A DNA stretch of 64,000 nucleotides from Dryocola sp051297175 (GTDB lineage Bacteria; Pseudomonadota; Gammaproteobacteria; Enterobacterales; Enterobacteriaceae), in contig NZ_JBINNY010000001.1 in the NCBI RefSeq assembly GCF_051297175.1, forward strand, positions 1,426,001 through 1,490,000. The letters are read 5' to 3'. Shown here piece by piece: positions 45,650 to 55,045 of this stretch. Numbering within the stretch: the first letter of the stretch is position 1; each line of letters opens with the position of its first letter. Under the pieces are notes generated by a model. It saw only the letters and a list, made by a program, of their open reading frames with translations, was not told where the DNA came from and made no database searches. The position numbers and the translations under genes were made by a program.

Positions 45650-46258
45650 ATGCTCCATGCCATCAATCTGACCTGTGTGCGCGATGACAGAACGCTTTTT
45701 AGCGGCCTGTCTTTTGCCGTTTCGGCGGGGGAGATGGTGCAGGTGGCGGGCCAAAACGGCGCGGGGAAAACGTCGCTGCTGCGTATTCTGGCCGGACTTG
45801 CTCAGGCCGAAGAGGGCGAGGTGCGCTGGCTGGGTAAAACGCTGCGCGGCCAGCGGGATCTCTACCATCAGGACCTGCTGTGGCTTGGGCATCAGCCCGG
45901 CATCAAAACGGTGCTCACCGCCTTCGAAAATCTACGTTTTTTCCATGCCGATTGCCCGGAAGAGGCGCGCTGGCAGGCGCTTGCACAGGCGGGGCTAGTC
46001 GGCTTTGAAGATGTGCCGGTTAACCAGCTTTCTGCCGGGCAGCAGCGGCGAGTGGCGCTGGCGCGGCTGTGGTTGAGCAAGGCAAAACTGTGGATTCTGG
46101 ACGAACCCTTTACCGCCATAGACGTGGCGGGGGTTGAAAAGCTTACTCAGCGAATGGTCGATCACACCCATCAAGGCGGGATGGTAGTACTCACTACGCA
46201 CCAGCCGCTTGCCCTGGCCCGCGTTCGCCAGATCGTTCTGCAGGAAACCCATTCATGA
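45650..46258 (+). CDS. ccmA: Cytochrome c maturation ABC transporter ATPase CcmA
   Basis: 202 aa. Walker A GQNGAGKTSLLRI, signature LSAGQQRRVALARLWL, Walker B LWILDEPFTAID, and a switch His in VVLTTHQP. With CcmB it powers release of heme-loaded CcmE from CcmC. First gene of the ccm operon; ccmB overlaps by four bases. Confidence 0.97.
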   Translation: MLHAINLTCVRDDRTLFSGLSFAVSAGEMVQVAGQNGAGKTSLLRILAGLAQAEEGEVRWLGKTLRGQRDLYHQDLLWLGHQPGIKTVLTAFENLRFFHADCPEEARWQALAQAGLVGFEDVPVNQLSAGQQRRVALARLWLSKAKLWILDEPFTAIDVAGVEKLTQRMVDHTHQGGMVVLTTHQPLALARVRQIVLQETHS

Positions 46259-46914
46259 TGCGCCGCATTTTTTGGCAGGAGCTGCGCGTGGTGTTCCGTA
46301 AGGGCGCGGAAATTGCGAACCCGCTTTGGTTCTTCCTGATCGTTATCACGCTGTTTCCCTTAGGCATTGGGCCGGAGCCGCAGCTGCTGGCGCGTATTGC
46401 CCCGGGCGTAATCTGGGTGGCGGCGCTGCTCGCCTCTTTGCTGGCGATGGACAGGCTGTTTCGGGACGACTATCAGGACGGCTCGCTGGAGCAGCTTATG
46501 TTACTGCCAATCCCTTTGCCGATGGTGGTGCTGGCGAAAGTGACCGCTCACTGGGTGGTAACGGGACTGCCGCTGCTGATCCTCTCGCCGCTGGCGGCGC
46601 TTTTGCTGGGGCTGGATTTTTACGGCTGGAAGGTGATGGCGCTCACGCTGCTGCTGGGCACGCCAACGCTGAGCTTCCTCGGTGCGCCGGGCGTGGGGTT
46701 AACCGTTGGCCTGCGGCGCGGCGGGGTGTTACTCAGCCTGCTGGTGCTGCCGCTGACCATTCCGCTATTGATTTTTGCGACCGCCGCGATGGACGCCGCG
46801 TCGATGCATTTGCCGGTTGATGGCTACATGGCCATTCTCGGCGCGCTGCTTGCCGGTAGCGCAACCCTAAGCCCGTTCGCTACGGCGGCGGCGCTGCGCG
46901 TGAGCGTGCAGTAA
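46255..46914 (+). CDS. ccmB: Heme exporter membrane subunit CcmB
   Basis: 219 aa with six membrane segments; begins MMRRIFWQELRVVFRKGAEI and has IANPLWFFLIVITLFPLGIG-like text (EIANPLWFFLIVITLFPLGI). Forms the ABC complex with CcmA. It is followed by a 122-base gap with a repeat before ccmC. Confidence 0.96.
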   Translation: MMRRIFWQELRVVFRKGAEIANPLWFFLIVITLFPLGIGPEPQLLARIAPGVIWVAALLASLLAMDRLFRDDYQDGSLEQLMLLPIPLPMVVLAKVTAHWVVTGLPLLILSPLAALLLGLDFYGWKVMALTLLLGTPTLSFLGAPGVGLTVGLRRGGVLLSLLVLPLTIPLLIFATAAMDAASMHLPVDGYMAILGALLAGSATLSPFATAAALRVSVQ

Positions 46915-46920
46915 ATAATT

Positions 46921-47008
46921 ATTTCGGGTAGCGAACGTTGGGCAGCGGCTTACGCCTCACCCGGCATGCGCGCGACCTGTAGGGTGGCTAAACGAAGTGC
47001 CATCCATC
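46921..47008. repeat. REP-like intergenic element between ccmB and ccmC
   Basis: TTACGCCTCACCCGGC with CTGTAGGGTGGCTAAACGAA resembles enterobacterial REP/BIME units. An inserted REP inside an operon may reduce readthrough or stabilise ccmAB mRNA. Confidence 0.55.
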
Positions 47009-47036
47009 GTCGTTATTAATTTGTGAGCAATTAAAC

Positions 47037-47774
47037 ATGTGGAAAGCGTTACACCAGCTTGCTAAACCAGAGCGGCTCTATCAGCTTTGCGGACGATTTG
47101 TGCCCTGGCTTGCGTTTGCCAGCATCCTGTTGCTGGTTGTCGGATGCGTTTGGGGCTTTGTCTTTGCGCCTGCCGATTACCAGCAGGGGCAGAGTTACCG
47201 CATTATGTACCTGCACGTCCCGGCGGCGATCTGGTCGATGGGCATCTACGGGTCGATGGCCGTAGCCGCTTTTATCGGCCTTGTCTGGCAGATGAAAATG
47301 TCCGATTTAGCCGTGGCGGCCATGGCGCCCATTGGTGCGGTTTTCACCTTTATCGCGCTGGTGACCGGCTCCGCCTGGGGTAAACCGATGTGGGGAACCT
47401 GGTGGGTGTGGGACGCGCGCCTTACCTCCGAGCTGGTTCTCCTGTTCCTCTATATTGGCGTGATTGCGCTGTATAACGCCTTTGACGACCGCCGTCTGGC
47501 CGGGCGCGCCGCGGGCATTCTGGTGCTGGTTGGCGTGGTTAACCTGCCGATTATTCACTTCTCAGTGGAGTGGTGGAACACGCTGCATCAGGGCTCCACC
47601 AATATGCAGCAAAGCATCGATCCTTCTATGCGTACGCCGCTGCGTCTGACCATCTTCGGCTTCCTGCTGCTGTTTATCACGCTGACCCTGATGCGCCTGC
47701 GCACTCTTATTTTGCTTCAGGATCGCCGCCGCCCTTGGGTGCTGGAACTGGCACAAAAAGGAAGAAAAGCATGA
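47037..47774 (+). CDS. ccmC: Heme lyase subunit CcmC
   Basis: 245 aa, six membrane segments, with the tryptophan-rich WWD motif WGTWWVWDARLTSELVLLFL and conserved His residues (LHVPAAIWSMG; INLPIIHFSVEWWNTLHQGS-type). It attaches heme to CcmE. ATGA overlap with ccmD. Confidence 0.97.
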   Translation: MWKALHQLAKPERLYQLCGRFVPWLAFASILLLVVGCVWGFVFAPADYQQGQSYRIMYLHVPAAIWSMGIYGSMAVAAFIGLVWQMKMSDLAVAAMAPIGAVFTFIALVTGSAWGKPMWGTWWVWDARLTSELVLLFLYIGVIALYNAFDDRRLAGRAAGILVLVGVVNLPIIHFSVEWWNTLHQGSTNMQQSIDPSMRTPLRLTIFGFLLLFITLTLMRLRTLILLQDRRRPWVLELAQKGRKA

Positions 47775-47980
47775 ATAGCGCGTTTACCAGCTGGGCTGAT
47801 TTCTTTGCGATGGGCGGCTATGCGTTTTACGTATGGCTGGCGGTCGCTTTTACGGTAATTCCGCTGCTGGGGCTGGTGCTGCACACCTGTTTCCAGCACC
47901 GCTCAATACTGAATGGCGTGGAACGTCAGCAGGCGCGCGAGCAGCGTATCCGCGCGCAGAAGCAAACCGAGGGAATGTAA
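47771..47980 (+). CDS. ccmD: Heme exporter accessory protein CcmD
   Basis: 69 aa from ATG 47771. One membrane segment (AFYVWLAVAFTVIPLLGLVL) preceded by ADFFAMGGY, and a charged cytoplasmic tail (VERQQAREQRIRAQKQTEGM). Helps release holo-CcmE from CcmABC. Confidence 0.95.
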   Translation: MNSAFTSWADFFAMGGYAFYVWLAVAFTVIPLLGLVLHTCFQHRSILNGVERQQAREQRIRAQKQTEGM

Positions 47981-48460
47981 GTGAATACTCGTCGTAAAAA
48001 CCGCCTCTACCTGGCGACTGCGGTACTGGTGGGGTTAGGGCTCACTATCACGCTGGTGCTCTACGCGCTGCGCAGCAACATCGACCTTTTCTATACGCCG
48101 GGCGAAATCATCTACGGCAAGGGCGAAAGCCAGCAGCTGCCGGAAATCGGCCAGCGCCTGCGGGTGGGAGGCATGGTGTTGCCGGGAAGCGTGAAGCGCG
48201 ATAGCCAGACGCTCAAGGTTACCTTCAAACTCTATGATATCAACGGCGTGGTCGACGTGACCTACGTGGGCATCCTGCCGGATCTGTTCCGCGAAGGGCA
48301 GGGCGTGGTGGCGCAGGGCGTGCTTGAAAAAGGCAACCTGATCGCCGCGAAAGAGGTGCTGGCGAAGCACGATGAAAACTACACCCCGCCGGAGGTCAAA
48401 GAGGCGATGAATAAAAACCATCAGCGCGCACCGCAGGTCTATAAGGACAACGCCTCATGA
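47981..48460 (+). CDS. ccmE: Heme chaperone CcmE
   Basis: 159 aa starting at GTG 47981, directly after the ccmD stop. N-terminal anchor (LYLATAVLVGLGLTITLVLY) and an OB-fold with the heme-binding HDENY motif (AKHDENYTPPEV) near residue 130. Holds heme covalently in the periplasm. Confidence 0.97.
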   Translation: MNTRRKNRLYLATAVLVGLGLTITLVLYALRSNIDLFYTPGEIIYGKGESQQLPEIGQRLRVGGMVLPGSVKRDSQTLKVTFKLYDINGVVDVTYVGILPDLFREGQGVVAQGVLEKGNLIAAKEVLAKHDENYTPPEVKEAMNKNHQRAPQVYKDNAS

Positions 48461-50409
48461 TGCCAGAAATCGGTAGTTTTCTGCTCTGCCTGGCGCTTGG
48501 CTGGTCGGTGCTGCTAAGCGTTTACCCGCTGTGGGGCGTGCAGCGCAACGACGCCCGGCTGATGAACGCCGCACGCCCGCTCTCCTGGGCGATGTTCTTC
48601 ACCGTTCTGGCTTCGTTTTTAGTGCTGGTTTACGCCTTTGTGGTGAATGATTTCACCGTGCTGTACGTGGCGAGCAACTCCAACACCGAGCTGCCGGTCT
48701 GGTACCGCGTGGCGGCTACGTGGGGCGCTCACGAAGGCTCGCTGATGCTCTGGGTGCTGCTGATGAGCGGCTGGACGTTTGCCGTAGCGCTGCTCAGCGG
48801 CGGCATGCCGAAGGATGCCCTGGCGCGCGTCCTGTCGGTGATGGGGATGATTAACTTCGGCTTCCTGCTGTTTATCATTTTCACCTCCAATCCGTTCACC
48901 CGTACGCTGCCGGATTTCCCCATTGAAGGGCGCGATCTCAATCCGCTGCTGCAGGACGTTGGGCTTATCTTCCATCCGCCGCTGCTGTATATGGGCTACG
49001 TCGGCTTCTCCGTGGCCTTTGCATTTTCTATCGCCGCGCTGATGGCAGGCAAGCTCGACACCGCATGGGCGCGCTGGACGCGTCCGTGGACGCTGGCCGC
49101 CTGGTCGTTCTTAACCATCGGCATCGTGCTCGGCTCCGGCTGGGCCTATTACGAGCTGGGCTGGGGCGGCTGGTGGTTCTGGGACCCGGTGGAAAACGCG
49201 TCGTTTATGCCGTGGCTTGCGGGCACCGCGTTGATTCACTCGCTGTCGGTGACGGAAAAACGCGGCAGCTTTAAGGCCTGGACCGTGCTGCTGGCGATTA
49301 CCGCCTTTTCGCTGTGCCTGCTCGGCACCTTCCTCGTGCGTTCCGGCGTGCTGGTATCGGTTCACTCGTTTGCCTCTGACCCGGCGCGCGGCATGTTTAT
49401 CCTCGCATTCCTGGTGATCGTCATCGGCGGTTCGCTGCTGCTGTACGCGGTTAAAGGCAGCAAGGTTCGCTCGCGGGTGGGGAACGGGCTGTGGTCGCGC
49501 GAGTCGTTCCTGCTCGGCAATAACGTCCTGCTGATTGCCGCGATGCTGGTTGTGCTGCTCGGCACGCTGCTGCCGCTGGTGCATAAGCAGCTCGGTCTGG
49601 GCAGCATTTCAATCGGCGAGCCGTTCTTCAATACCATGTTTACCGCGCTGATGGCACCCTTTGCCCTGCTGCTCGGCATCGGGCCGCTGGTGCGCTGGCG
49701 TCGCGATGAGTCGCAGAAGCTAGTCAAGCGGCTGGTGATTGCGCTGGTGGTCACGGTCGCGCTTTCGCTGATGCTGCCGTGGCTGATGCAGGACCGCGTG
49801 GAGGCCATGACCGTGGTCGGCCTTCTGATGGCGGTTTGGGTCTTCGTGCTGGCGCTGATGGAAGTTTACGAGCGCGCCACCCATCGCCGCGGCCTGCTGC
49901 AAGGCCTGTGGAAATTACCGCGCAGCCACTGGGGTATGGTGCTGGGGCACCTGGGCCTTGCGGTAACGGTGGTCGGTATCGCCTTTAGCCAAAACTACAG
50001 TATCGAGCGCGACGTGCGCATGAAGGCCGGTGACAGCATCGACATTCATCACTATCACTTTGTGTTCCGCGACGTGCATGATCTGGTCGGCCCGAACTAT
50101 CGTGGCGGCGTCGGCATCATCGACGTAACGCGCGACGGCAGGCCGGAGGCGACGCTGCACGCGGAAAAACGCTTCTACAACAGCAACCGTTCGATGATGA
50201 CCGAAGCGGCCATCGACGGCGGCTTTACACGCGATCTCTACGCCGCGCTTGGCGAAGAGCTGGACGACGGAAGCTGGGCGGTGCGCCTGTACTACAAACC
50301 TTTCGTGCGCTGGATTTGGGCCGGTGGTCTGCTTATGACGCTGGGCGGCGTGTTCTGCCTGTTCGATCCCCGCTACCGCTCACGTAAAAAAATGCCGGAG
50401 GCCGCATGA
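48457..50409 (+). CDS. ccmF: Cytochrome c heme lyase CcmF
   Basis: 650 aa, many membrane segments, with the WWD domain WGGWWFWDPVENASFMPWLA and NSNTELPVWYRVAATWGAHE. It takes heme from CcmE and ligates it to apocytochrome c with CcmH. Overlaps ccmE and ccmG by four bases each. Confidence 0.97.
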   Translation: MMPEIGSFLLCLALGWSVLLSVYPLWGVQRNDARLMNAARPLSWAMFFTVLASFLVLVYAFVVNDFTVLYVASNSNTELPVWYRVAATWGAHEGSLMLWVLLMSGWTFAVALLSGGMPKDALARVLSVMGMINFGFLLFIIFTSNPFTRTLPDFPIEGRDLNPLLQDVGLIFHPPLLYMGYVGFSVAFAFSIAALMAGKLDTAWARWTRPWTLAAWSFLTIGIVLGSGWAYYELGWGGWWFWDPVENASFMPWLAGTALIHSLSVTEKRGSFKAWTVLLAITAFSLCLLGTFLVRSGVLVSVHSFASDPARGMFILAFLVIVIGGSLLLYAVKGSKVRSRVGNGLWSRESFLLGNNVLLIAAMLVVLLGTLLPLVHKQLGLGSISIGEPFFNTMFTALMAPFALLLGIGPLVRWRRDESQKLVKRLVIALVVTVALSLMLPWLMQDRVEAMTVVGLLMAVWVFVLALMEVYERATHRRGLLQGLWKLPRSHWGMVLGHLGLAVTVVGIAFSQNYSIERDVRMKAGDSIDIHHYHFVFRDVHDLVGPNYRGGVGIIDVTRDGRPEATLHAEKRFYNSNRSMMTEAAIDGGFTRDLYAALGEELDDGSWAVRLYYKPFVRWIWAGGLLMTLGGVFCLFDPRYRSRKKMPEAA

Positions 50410-50963
50410 ATCGCAAAGTCTTGTTTATCCCGCTGGTGCTGTTCCTGCTGCTGGCGGCGGCGCTGCTGTGGCAGCTGGCGCGTAACGCGCAGGGGGACGA
50501 CCCCACTAATCTTGAATCCGCGCTGATTGGCAAACCGGTGCCGGTTTTCCGTCTTGAATCGCTGGAAAACCCAGGGAAAACCTACGATCGGGCGGTGCTG
50601 ACCGACGGCAGGCCGGTGCTGCTGAACGTCTGGGCGACCTGGTGCCCGACCTGCCGCGCCGAACATCAGTATCTCAACGGGTTGAAGGCGCAGGGCATCC
50701 GCGTGGTGGGCATGAACTATAAAGACGATCGCCAGAAGGCTATCGGCTGGCTGAACGATCTGGGCAACCCGTACGCGCTGAGCCTGTTTGACGGCAACGG
50801 CATGCTTGGGCTGGATCTGGGCGTGTACGGCGCGCCGGAAACCTTCCTGATCGACGGCAAAGGGATCGTTCGCTATCGCCACGCGGGAGATCTTAACGAT
50901 CGCGTCTGGCAGGAGGAGCTAAAACCGCTGTGGGACAAGTACAACAAGGAGGCGGGTTTATGA
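50406..50963 (+). CDS. ccmG: Thiol:disulfide interchange protein CcmG/DsbE
   Basis: 185 aa. Membrane anchor at the N-terminus, then a thioredoxin fold with the active site WATWCPTCRAEH and GAPETFLIDGKGIV (cis-Pro loop nearby). Reduces apocytochrome or CcmH disulfides. Overlaps ccmH by four bases. Confidence 0.97.
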   Translation: MNRKVLFIPLVLFLLLAAALLWQLARNAQGDDPTNLESALIGKPVPVFRLESLENPGKTYDRAVLTDGRPVLLNVWATWCPTCRAEHQYLNGLKAQGIRVVGMNYKDDRQKAIGWLNDLGNPYALSLFDGNGMLGLDLGVYGAPETFLIDGKGIVRYRHAGDLNDRVWQEELKPLWDKYNKEAGL

Positions 50964-52039
50964 AACGCGGCCTGTTACTTATCGCTGCGCTGCTGTTTTC
51001 CTTTTACGCTTCGGCCGCCATCGACACCTACAAATTTAAAGACGAGGCGCAGGAGCAGCAGTTTCGCCAGCTGACGGAACAGCTGCGCTGCCCGAAATGC
51101 CAGAACAACAGCATCGCTGACTCTAACGCGATGATCGCATCCGACATGCGCCTGAAGGTGTATGAGCTGATGCAGCAGGGCAAGAGCAAGCAGGAAATCG
51201 TCGATTATATGGTCGCGCGCTACGGCAATTTCGTGACCTACGAGCCGCCGGTTACCCCTTCTACTATTATTCTGTGGGTACTTCCGGTGCTGTTTATCGT
51301 CGGTGGAATCGGCGTGATCGTGGTGCGCAGCCGTAAACGGCGGGTCTATTTTAGCGACGACAACGAAGAAGGTGAGGTACGCGAACCGGCGTCAAAAGTA
51401 AGCTACTGGATCTTCGTGCCGGGCGCCGTGGCGCTTGTCGCCATCAGCGTTGGCGTTTATCTGAAAGTCTCGGGGCTTAGGCAGGTGAGCGAATGGCAGC
51501 AGGTCACGCGCCAGACGCCAGAGCTGTTGCAGCGCGTGATGGACCCGAACGCCGAGCCGCTCAATATGGAAGATATGGCGCGTCTGGGGCTTGGTCTGCG
51601 CACCCGTTTGCAGCAAGACCCTGATAATATTGAGGGCTGGATGATGCTCGGGCGAATCGGTATGGTGTTAAATAACGCAACTACCGCTACACAAGCCTTT
51701 GCACATGCATATAAACTGTCGCCCACTAACGGTGATGTAAAGCTGGGCTATGCTGAAGTATTGACCCGTTCTGGCGATCCGCAGGACACCCTTCTGGGTG
51801 GGCGTCTTTTGCGTGAAATGCTCAAAACTGATCATACCAATATTCGCGCGCTAAGCCTGTTTGCCTTTAATGCTTTTGAGCAGCAGAACTATCGCGAAGC
51901 TATTGGTGCGTGGCAGGTTATGCTGCGGCTGTTACCGGCGAATGACCAGCGTCGTGCCGTCGTCGAACGGAGTATCGAACAGGCGAAAGCACAGGCAGGT
52001 CAGGACATCACCCAACCTGAGAGCGTAGATAAACAATAA
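50960..52039 (+). CDS. ccmH: Cytochrome c maturation protein CcmH with fused CcmI-like TPR domain
   Basis: 359 aa from ATG 50960. Signal peptide, then the redox motif LRCPKCQNNSIADSN, one membrane segment, and a second half with another anchor (YWIFVPGAVALVAISVGVYL) and tetratricopeptide-like repeats (IEGWMMLGRIGMVLNNATTA; LSPTNGDVKLGYAEVLTRSG). The fused CcmH-CcmI form is as in E. coli. Last gene of the ccm operon. Confidence 0.95.
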   Translation: MKRGLLLIAALLFSFYASAAIDTYKFKDEAQEQQFRQLTEQLRCPKCQNNSIADSNAMIASDMRLKVYELMQQGKSKQEIVDYMVARYGNFVTYEPPVTPSTIILWVLPVLFIVGGIGVIVVRSRKRRVYFSDDNEEGEVREPASKVSYWIFVPGAVALVAISVGVYLKVSGLRQVSEWQQVTRQTPELLQRVMDPNAEPLNMEDMARLGLGLRTRLQQDPDNIEGWMMLGRIGMVLNNATTATQAFAHAYKLSPTNGDVKLGYAEVLTRSGDPQDTLLGGRLLREMLKTDHTNIRALSLFAFNAFEQQNYREAIGAWQVMLRLLPANDQRRAVVERSIEQAKAQAGQDITQPESVDKQ

Positions 52040-52052
52040 CAGGGAGACGCAT

Positions 52053-52811
52053 ATGAATTTTCGCCTGACCGGACTGGCTCTGGCCACGACGCTGTTAGTC
52101 GGCTGCGCCAGCTCCGGCGACCAGCAGCAGCAGGGGCGCTCGGACCCGCTTGAAGGGTTCAACCGGACAATGTACAACTTCAACTTCAACGTGTTGGACC
52201 CGTACGTTGTGCGTCCTGTTGCCGTCGCCTGGCGTGATTATGTGCCGCAGCCCGCGCGTAACGGCTTAAGCAACTTCACCAGCAACCTTGAAGAGCCCGC
52301 CACCATGGTGAACTACTTCATTCAGGGCGATCCGTATCAGGGGATGGTGCACTTTACCCGTTTCTTCCTGAACACCCTGCTGGGCATGGGCGGTTTTATC
52401 GACGTGGCTGGCCTTGCGAACCCGAAACTGCAGCGCGTAGAGCCGCATCGCTTTGGTTCGACGCTGGGTCACTACGGCGTGGGCTACGGGCCGTACGTAC
52501 AGCTTCCGTTCTACGGCAGCTTCACGCTGCGTGAAGACGGCGGTGACTATGCCGATACGCTCTATCCAATCCTTTCCTGGCTGACCTGGCCGATGTCTAT
52601 CGGTAAATGGACGGTTGAAGGCATTGAAACGCGTGCCCAGCTGCTGGATTCCGACGGCCTGCTGAAACAGTCTTCCGACCCGTACATCATGGTGCGCGAA
52701 GCCTACTTCCAGCGTCACGACTTTATCGCCAACGGCGGCAAGCTAACTCCCACGGCGAACCCGAACGCGGCGGCGATTCAGGACGATCTGAAAGATATCG
52801 ACTCGCAGTAA
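52053..52811 (+). CDS. mlaA: Outer membrane lipoprotein MlaA (VacJ)
   Basis: 252 aa. Lipoprotein signal with Cys18 (ATTLLVGCASSG), then DPLEGFNRTMYNFNFNVLDP, FTRFFLNTLLGMGGFIDVAG and RFGSTLGHYGVGYGPYVQLP. It removes phospholipid from the outer leaflet in complex with OmpC/OmpF and passes it to MlaC. A strong terminator follows. Confidence 0.97.
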   Translation: MNFRLTGLALATTLLVGCASSGDQQQQGRSDPLEGFNRTMYNFNFNVLDPYVVRPVAVAWRDYVPQPARNGLSNFTSNLEEPATMVNYFIQGDPYQGMVHFTRFFLNTLLGMGGFIDVAGLANPKLQRVEPHRFGSTLGHYGVGYGPYVQLPFYGSFTLREDGGDYADTLYPILSWLTWPMSIGKWTVEGIETRAQLLDSDGLLKQSSDPYIMVREAYFQRHDFIANGGKLTPTANPNAAAIQDDLKDIDSQ

Positions 52812-52827
52812 CCGGGGCGAAGGCTAT

Positions 52828-52861
52828 AAAAAAAGGCGAATCCAATGGATTCGCCTTTTTC
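52828..52861. terminator. Bidirectional terminator between mlaA and fadL
   Basis: AAGGCGAATCC-aat-GGATTCGCCTT with A-run before and T-run after; serves both convergent genes. Confidence 0.93.
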
Positions 52862-52875
52862 GTTGCGGCTTTGAC

Positions 52876-54198
52876 TTAGAACGCGTAGTTGAAGTTCATG
52901 CCGTACAGCCAGGCTTTCCCTTCGGACTGGAAGGTGTATGGACCTTCTTTGATCTCTACGTGCTGGCCGTGCATATAGGAAACGCCCAGGTCAACGGAGG
53001 CATCTTCGTTAAACGCATAGGTGGTACCCGCGCTCAGCCACAGACGGTCCTGATCCGGAATGGAGATGGAGCGGTTTTCAGCCGGAACCGGGCTATCGTC
53101 AAATGCGATACCGGTGCGGAAGGTCCAGTTCTTATCCATAAAGTAGGTGGTACCCAGCGCAATGCGGTACGCATCTTTGAAGCTTTCATCTTTATAGAAC
53201 AGCGTCTGGCCGTTGCTGCCGGTCGCTTTCAGCTCCTGGAACTGGCTCCAACTGGTGTAGGTCAGGCTGTAGTGGATAGCCCACTGCGGCGCGACTTTGT
53301 TATAGCCAGACAGTTCCCACATTTCAGGCAGGTTCAGGGTCAGAGAGCCTGGAACGGTTTGCCCGTTGGTGCCAGCCGGTAGGCCAAAATTAGACAACAA
53401 TGGGTTGTAGGCGGAAGGCAGGTTGCTCTTATAGTCGCCGTCGAAGTCGATTTTTACTTCTGAACGGTAGGTAAAGCCGTAGCGGTTATCTTTATCGATT
53501 TCGTAAAGGATACCGGCGTTCCAGCCGAAGCCCCACTCGTCACCCTTCAGGTGCGCGATTTGGGTGTCGCCAGGAATCTGTGAAACCGGGCCTGCAAGCT
53601 GCGGTGGCAGCGCGCCGGAACCTGCGATCAGCTGCGGTAAATCACCGGCGTAACGTTCGATCTTCGCTTTGGCGTAAACCGCATCAAAGCCAAGGCCGAA
53701 GCTCCAGTTATTATTTAAACGGTATGCGCCGCTCAAATTCAGGTTCAGGGTCGTCAGGTCGGTTTTGCCGCCCATCGAACCGGCCGTGTAGTCATTGTTA
53801 AATTCGGTCGCGAGGCCATAGTTAGAGGTAACGGAAGCCCCCCAACCAAACTGCTCATTAATAGGCGCCACGAAATGCAGGTTTGGCACCCAGGCAGTTG
53901 GCGCAATATTGTCTGCGTCAGTGCTGCGACCGGAAGGAGAAGTACCGGAAATATTAACGTCCGGGTCAACGAACACCGCGCCGCCAGAGAAAGACGGACG
54001 GTCGAACATCATAATGGTCGCGGGGTTACGGCTGGCTGAGCCCGCATTGTCCGCCACCGCACCTTCCCCTGAATAGGCTCGGCCAAGGCCAGAGGAAGAG
54101 AACTCGTTTAATTGAAAGCCGGCTGCGTACGCCTGCGAGGAGACAATTGCCACTGCAACCGCGAGGGCTGACTTTGTAAACAGGTTTTTCTGGCTCAT
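52876..54198 (-). CDS. fadL: Long-chain fatty acid outer membrane transporter FadL
   Basis: 440 aa from ATG 54198 (MSQKNLFTKSALAVAVAIVS), the E. coli start; a second ATG six bases upstream is less likely. Signal peptide cut after about residue 26, then the N-terminal plug AGFQLNEFSSSGLGRAYSGE and a 14-strand barrel ending MNFNYAF. It is also a phage receptor in E. coli relatives. FadR site upstream. Confidence 0.97.
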   Translation of the reverse strand: MSQKNLFTKSALAVAVAIVSSQAYAAGFQLNEFSSSGLGRAYSGEGAVADNAGSASRNPATIMMFDRPSFSGGAVFVDPDVNISGTSPSGRSTDADNIAPTAWVPNLHFVAPINEQFGWGASVTSNYGLATEFNNDYTAGSMGGKTDLTTLNLNLSGAYRLNNNWSFGLGFDAVYAKAKIERYAGDLPQLIAGSGALPPQLAGPVSQIPGDTQIAHLKGDEWGFGWNAGILYEIDKDNRYGFTYRSEVKIDFDGDYKSNLPSAYNPLLSNFGLPAGTNGQTVPGSLTLNLPEMWELSGYNKVAPQWAIHYSLTYTSWSQFQELKATGSNGQTLFYKDESFKDAYRIALGTTYFMDKNWTFRTGIAFDDSPVPAENRSISIPDQDRLWLSAGTTYAFNEDASVDLGVSYMHGQHVEIKEGPYTFQSEGKAWLYGMNFNYAF

Positions 54199-54204
54199 GA
54201 CCAA

Positions 54205-54566
54205 AACCTCATAGATTTATTTTTATACAAACAATGTTACACACCGTAACAGGAGCGCGAATAGTAGGGGCTGATCATGTACAGAGAAAGCAGACCAGTG
54301 GCGTGAGTATAGGTCTGACCAGATGGGATGTTGCAAGTTTGTATCTAAGGTTTTTCAAGAATGATCTTAAAAACGGGATCTGCCTGGCAAAATCGCGGCC
54401 AGGGTCACTCACCCATGAGCGTGAATTTTGTTTTAGATCATTTTTAAGTGTGATTTTGGTCACTTGTGAGGCCTGACAAAATTAACGGCTGGAGTGGCTT
54501 CAACGGGGAGCGTAAAATAGACGGCAATTGTTTAATCCCTATCGCTTAAATACAGAGGAAATCATA
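54205..54566. promoter_or_regulatory. fadL upstream region with FadR operator
   Basis: The 360-base gap between divergent fadL and yfcZ holds a FadR site, TATAGGTCTGACCAGAT (54308-54324; reverse ATCTGGTCAGACCTATA, close to the consensus AACTGGTCnGACCTGTT). A partial second copy (CAGACCAGTGG) is at about 54289. No gene is visible. Confidence 0.8.
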
Positions 54567-54851
54567 ATGAGTAAAAACACCGCTGATGAAACCCCGGTTT
54601 GCTGCTGTATTGACGTCGGTTCCATCATCGATAACACCGACTGCACCGCGACCTACAGCCGCGTTTTTGCGACCAAAGCTGAAGCTGACGAAACGCTGGC
54701 AGCGCTGAGCGCCAAAGCCCGCGACGTAGAATCCGAACCCTGCAAAATTGTGCCGCGCTATACCGAAGAAGCCGAAGGCGTGCGTCTGGATATCGATTTT
54801 GTATTCAGCTGCCAGGCTGAAACTATGATCTTCCAGCTCGGCCTGCGTTAA
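54567..54851 (+). CDS. yfcZ: YfcZ/YiiS-family protein (DUF406)
   Basis: 94 aa from ATG 54567 after AGAGGAAATCATA. Features: TPVCCCIDVGSIIDNTDCTA and ATKAEADETLAALSAKARDV. Small soluble protein of unknown function, always between fadL and fadI. Confidence 0.93.
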   Translation: MSKNTADETPVCCCIDVGSIIDNTDCTATYSRVFATKAEADETLAALSAKARDVESEPCKIVPRYTEEAEGVRLDIDFVFSCQAETMIFQLGLR

Positions 54852-54865
54852 TCTTTTTTGTTAGT

Positions 54866-54902
54866 TAGAGGGTGGATGGCGCCTGCGCTTATCCACCCCA
54901 CC
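54866..54902. repeat. REP-like element
   Basis: GGTGGATGGCGC-CT-GCGCTTATCCACC is a near-perfect inverted repeat of REP type between yfcZ and fadI. Confidence 0.7.
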
Positions 54903-55003
54903 TTTCACATCAACTTCCCGAATCACCCATCCCAAAGCGTGTCCCCACTCCCAATTTTTTAGTTCGCCAGTTGGCTGGATGTAACTTTTTGGTTAAAACT
55001 ATG

Positions 55004-55020
55004 ATCAGGTCAGACCACTA
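55004..55020. promoter_or_regulatory. FadR operator upstream of fadI
   Basis: ATCAGGTCAGACCACTA; the reverse strand TAGTGGTCTGACCTGAT fits the FadR consensus. It lies 25 bases before the fadI start, so repression of fadIJ in the absence of fatty acids is expected. Confidence 0.85.
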
Positions 55021-55045
55021 GTTTACATTTTAACAGGGGAACGTT

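Noticed and set aside
46326..46820. Forward frame of 164 codons inside ccmB
   Set aside because: Gly/Ala-rich shadow of the GC-rich ccmB gene, without ribosome site.
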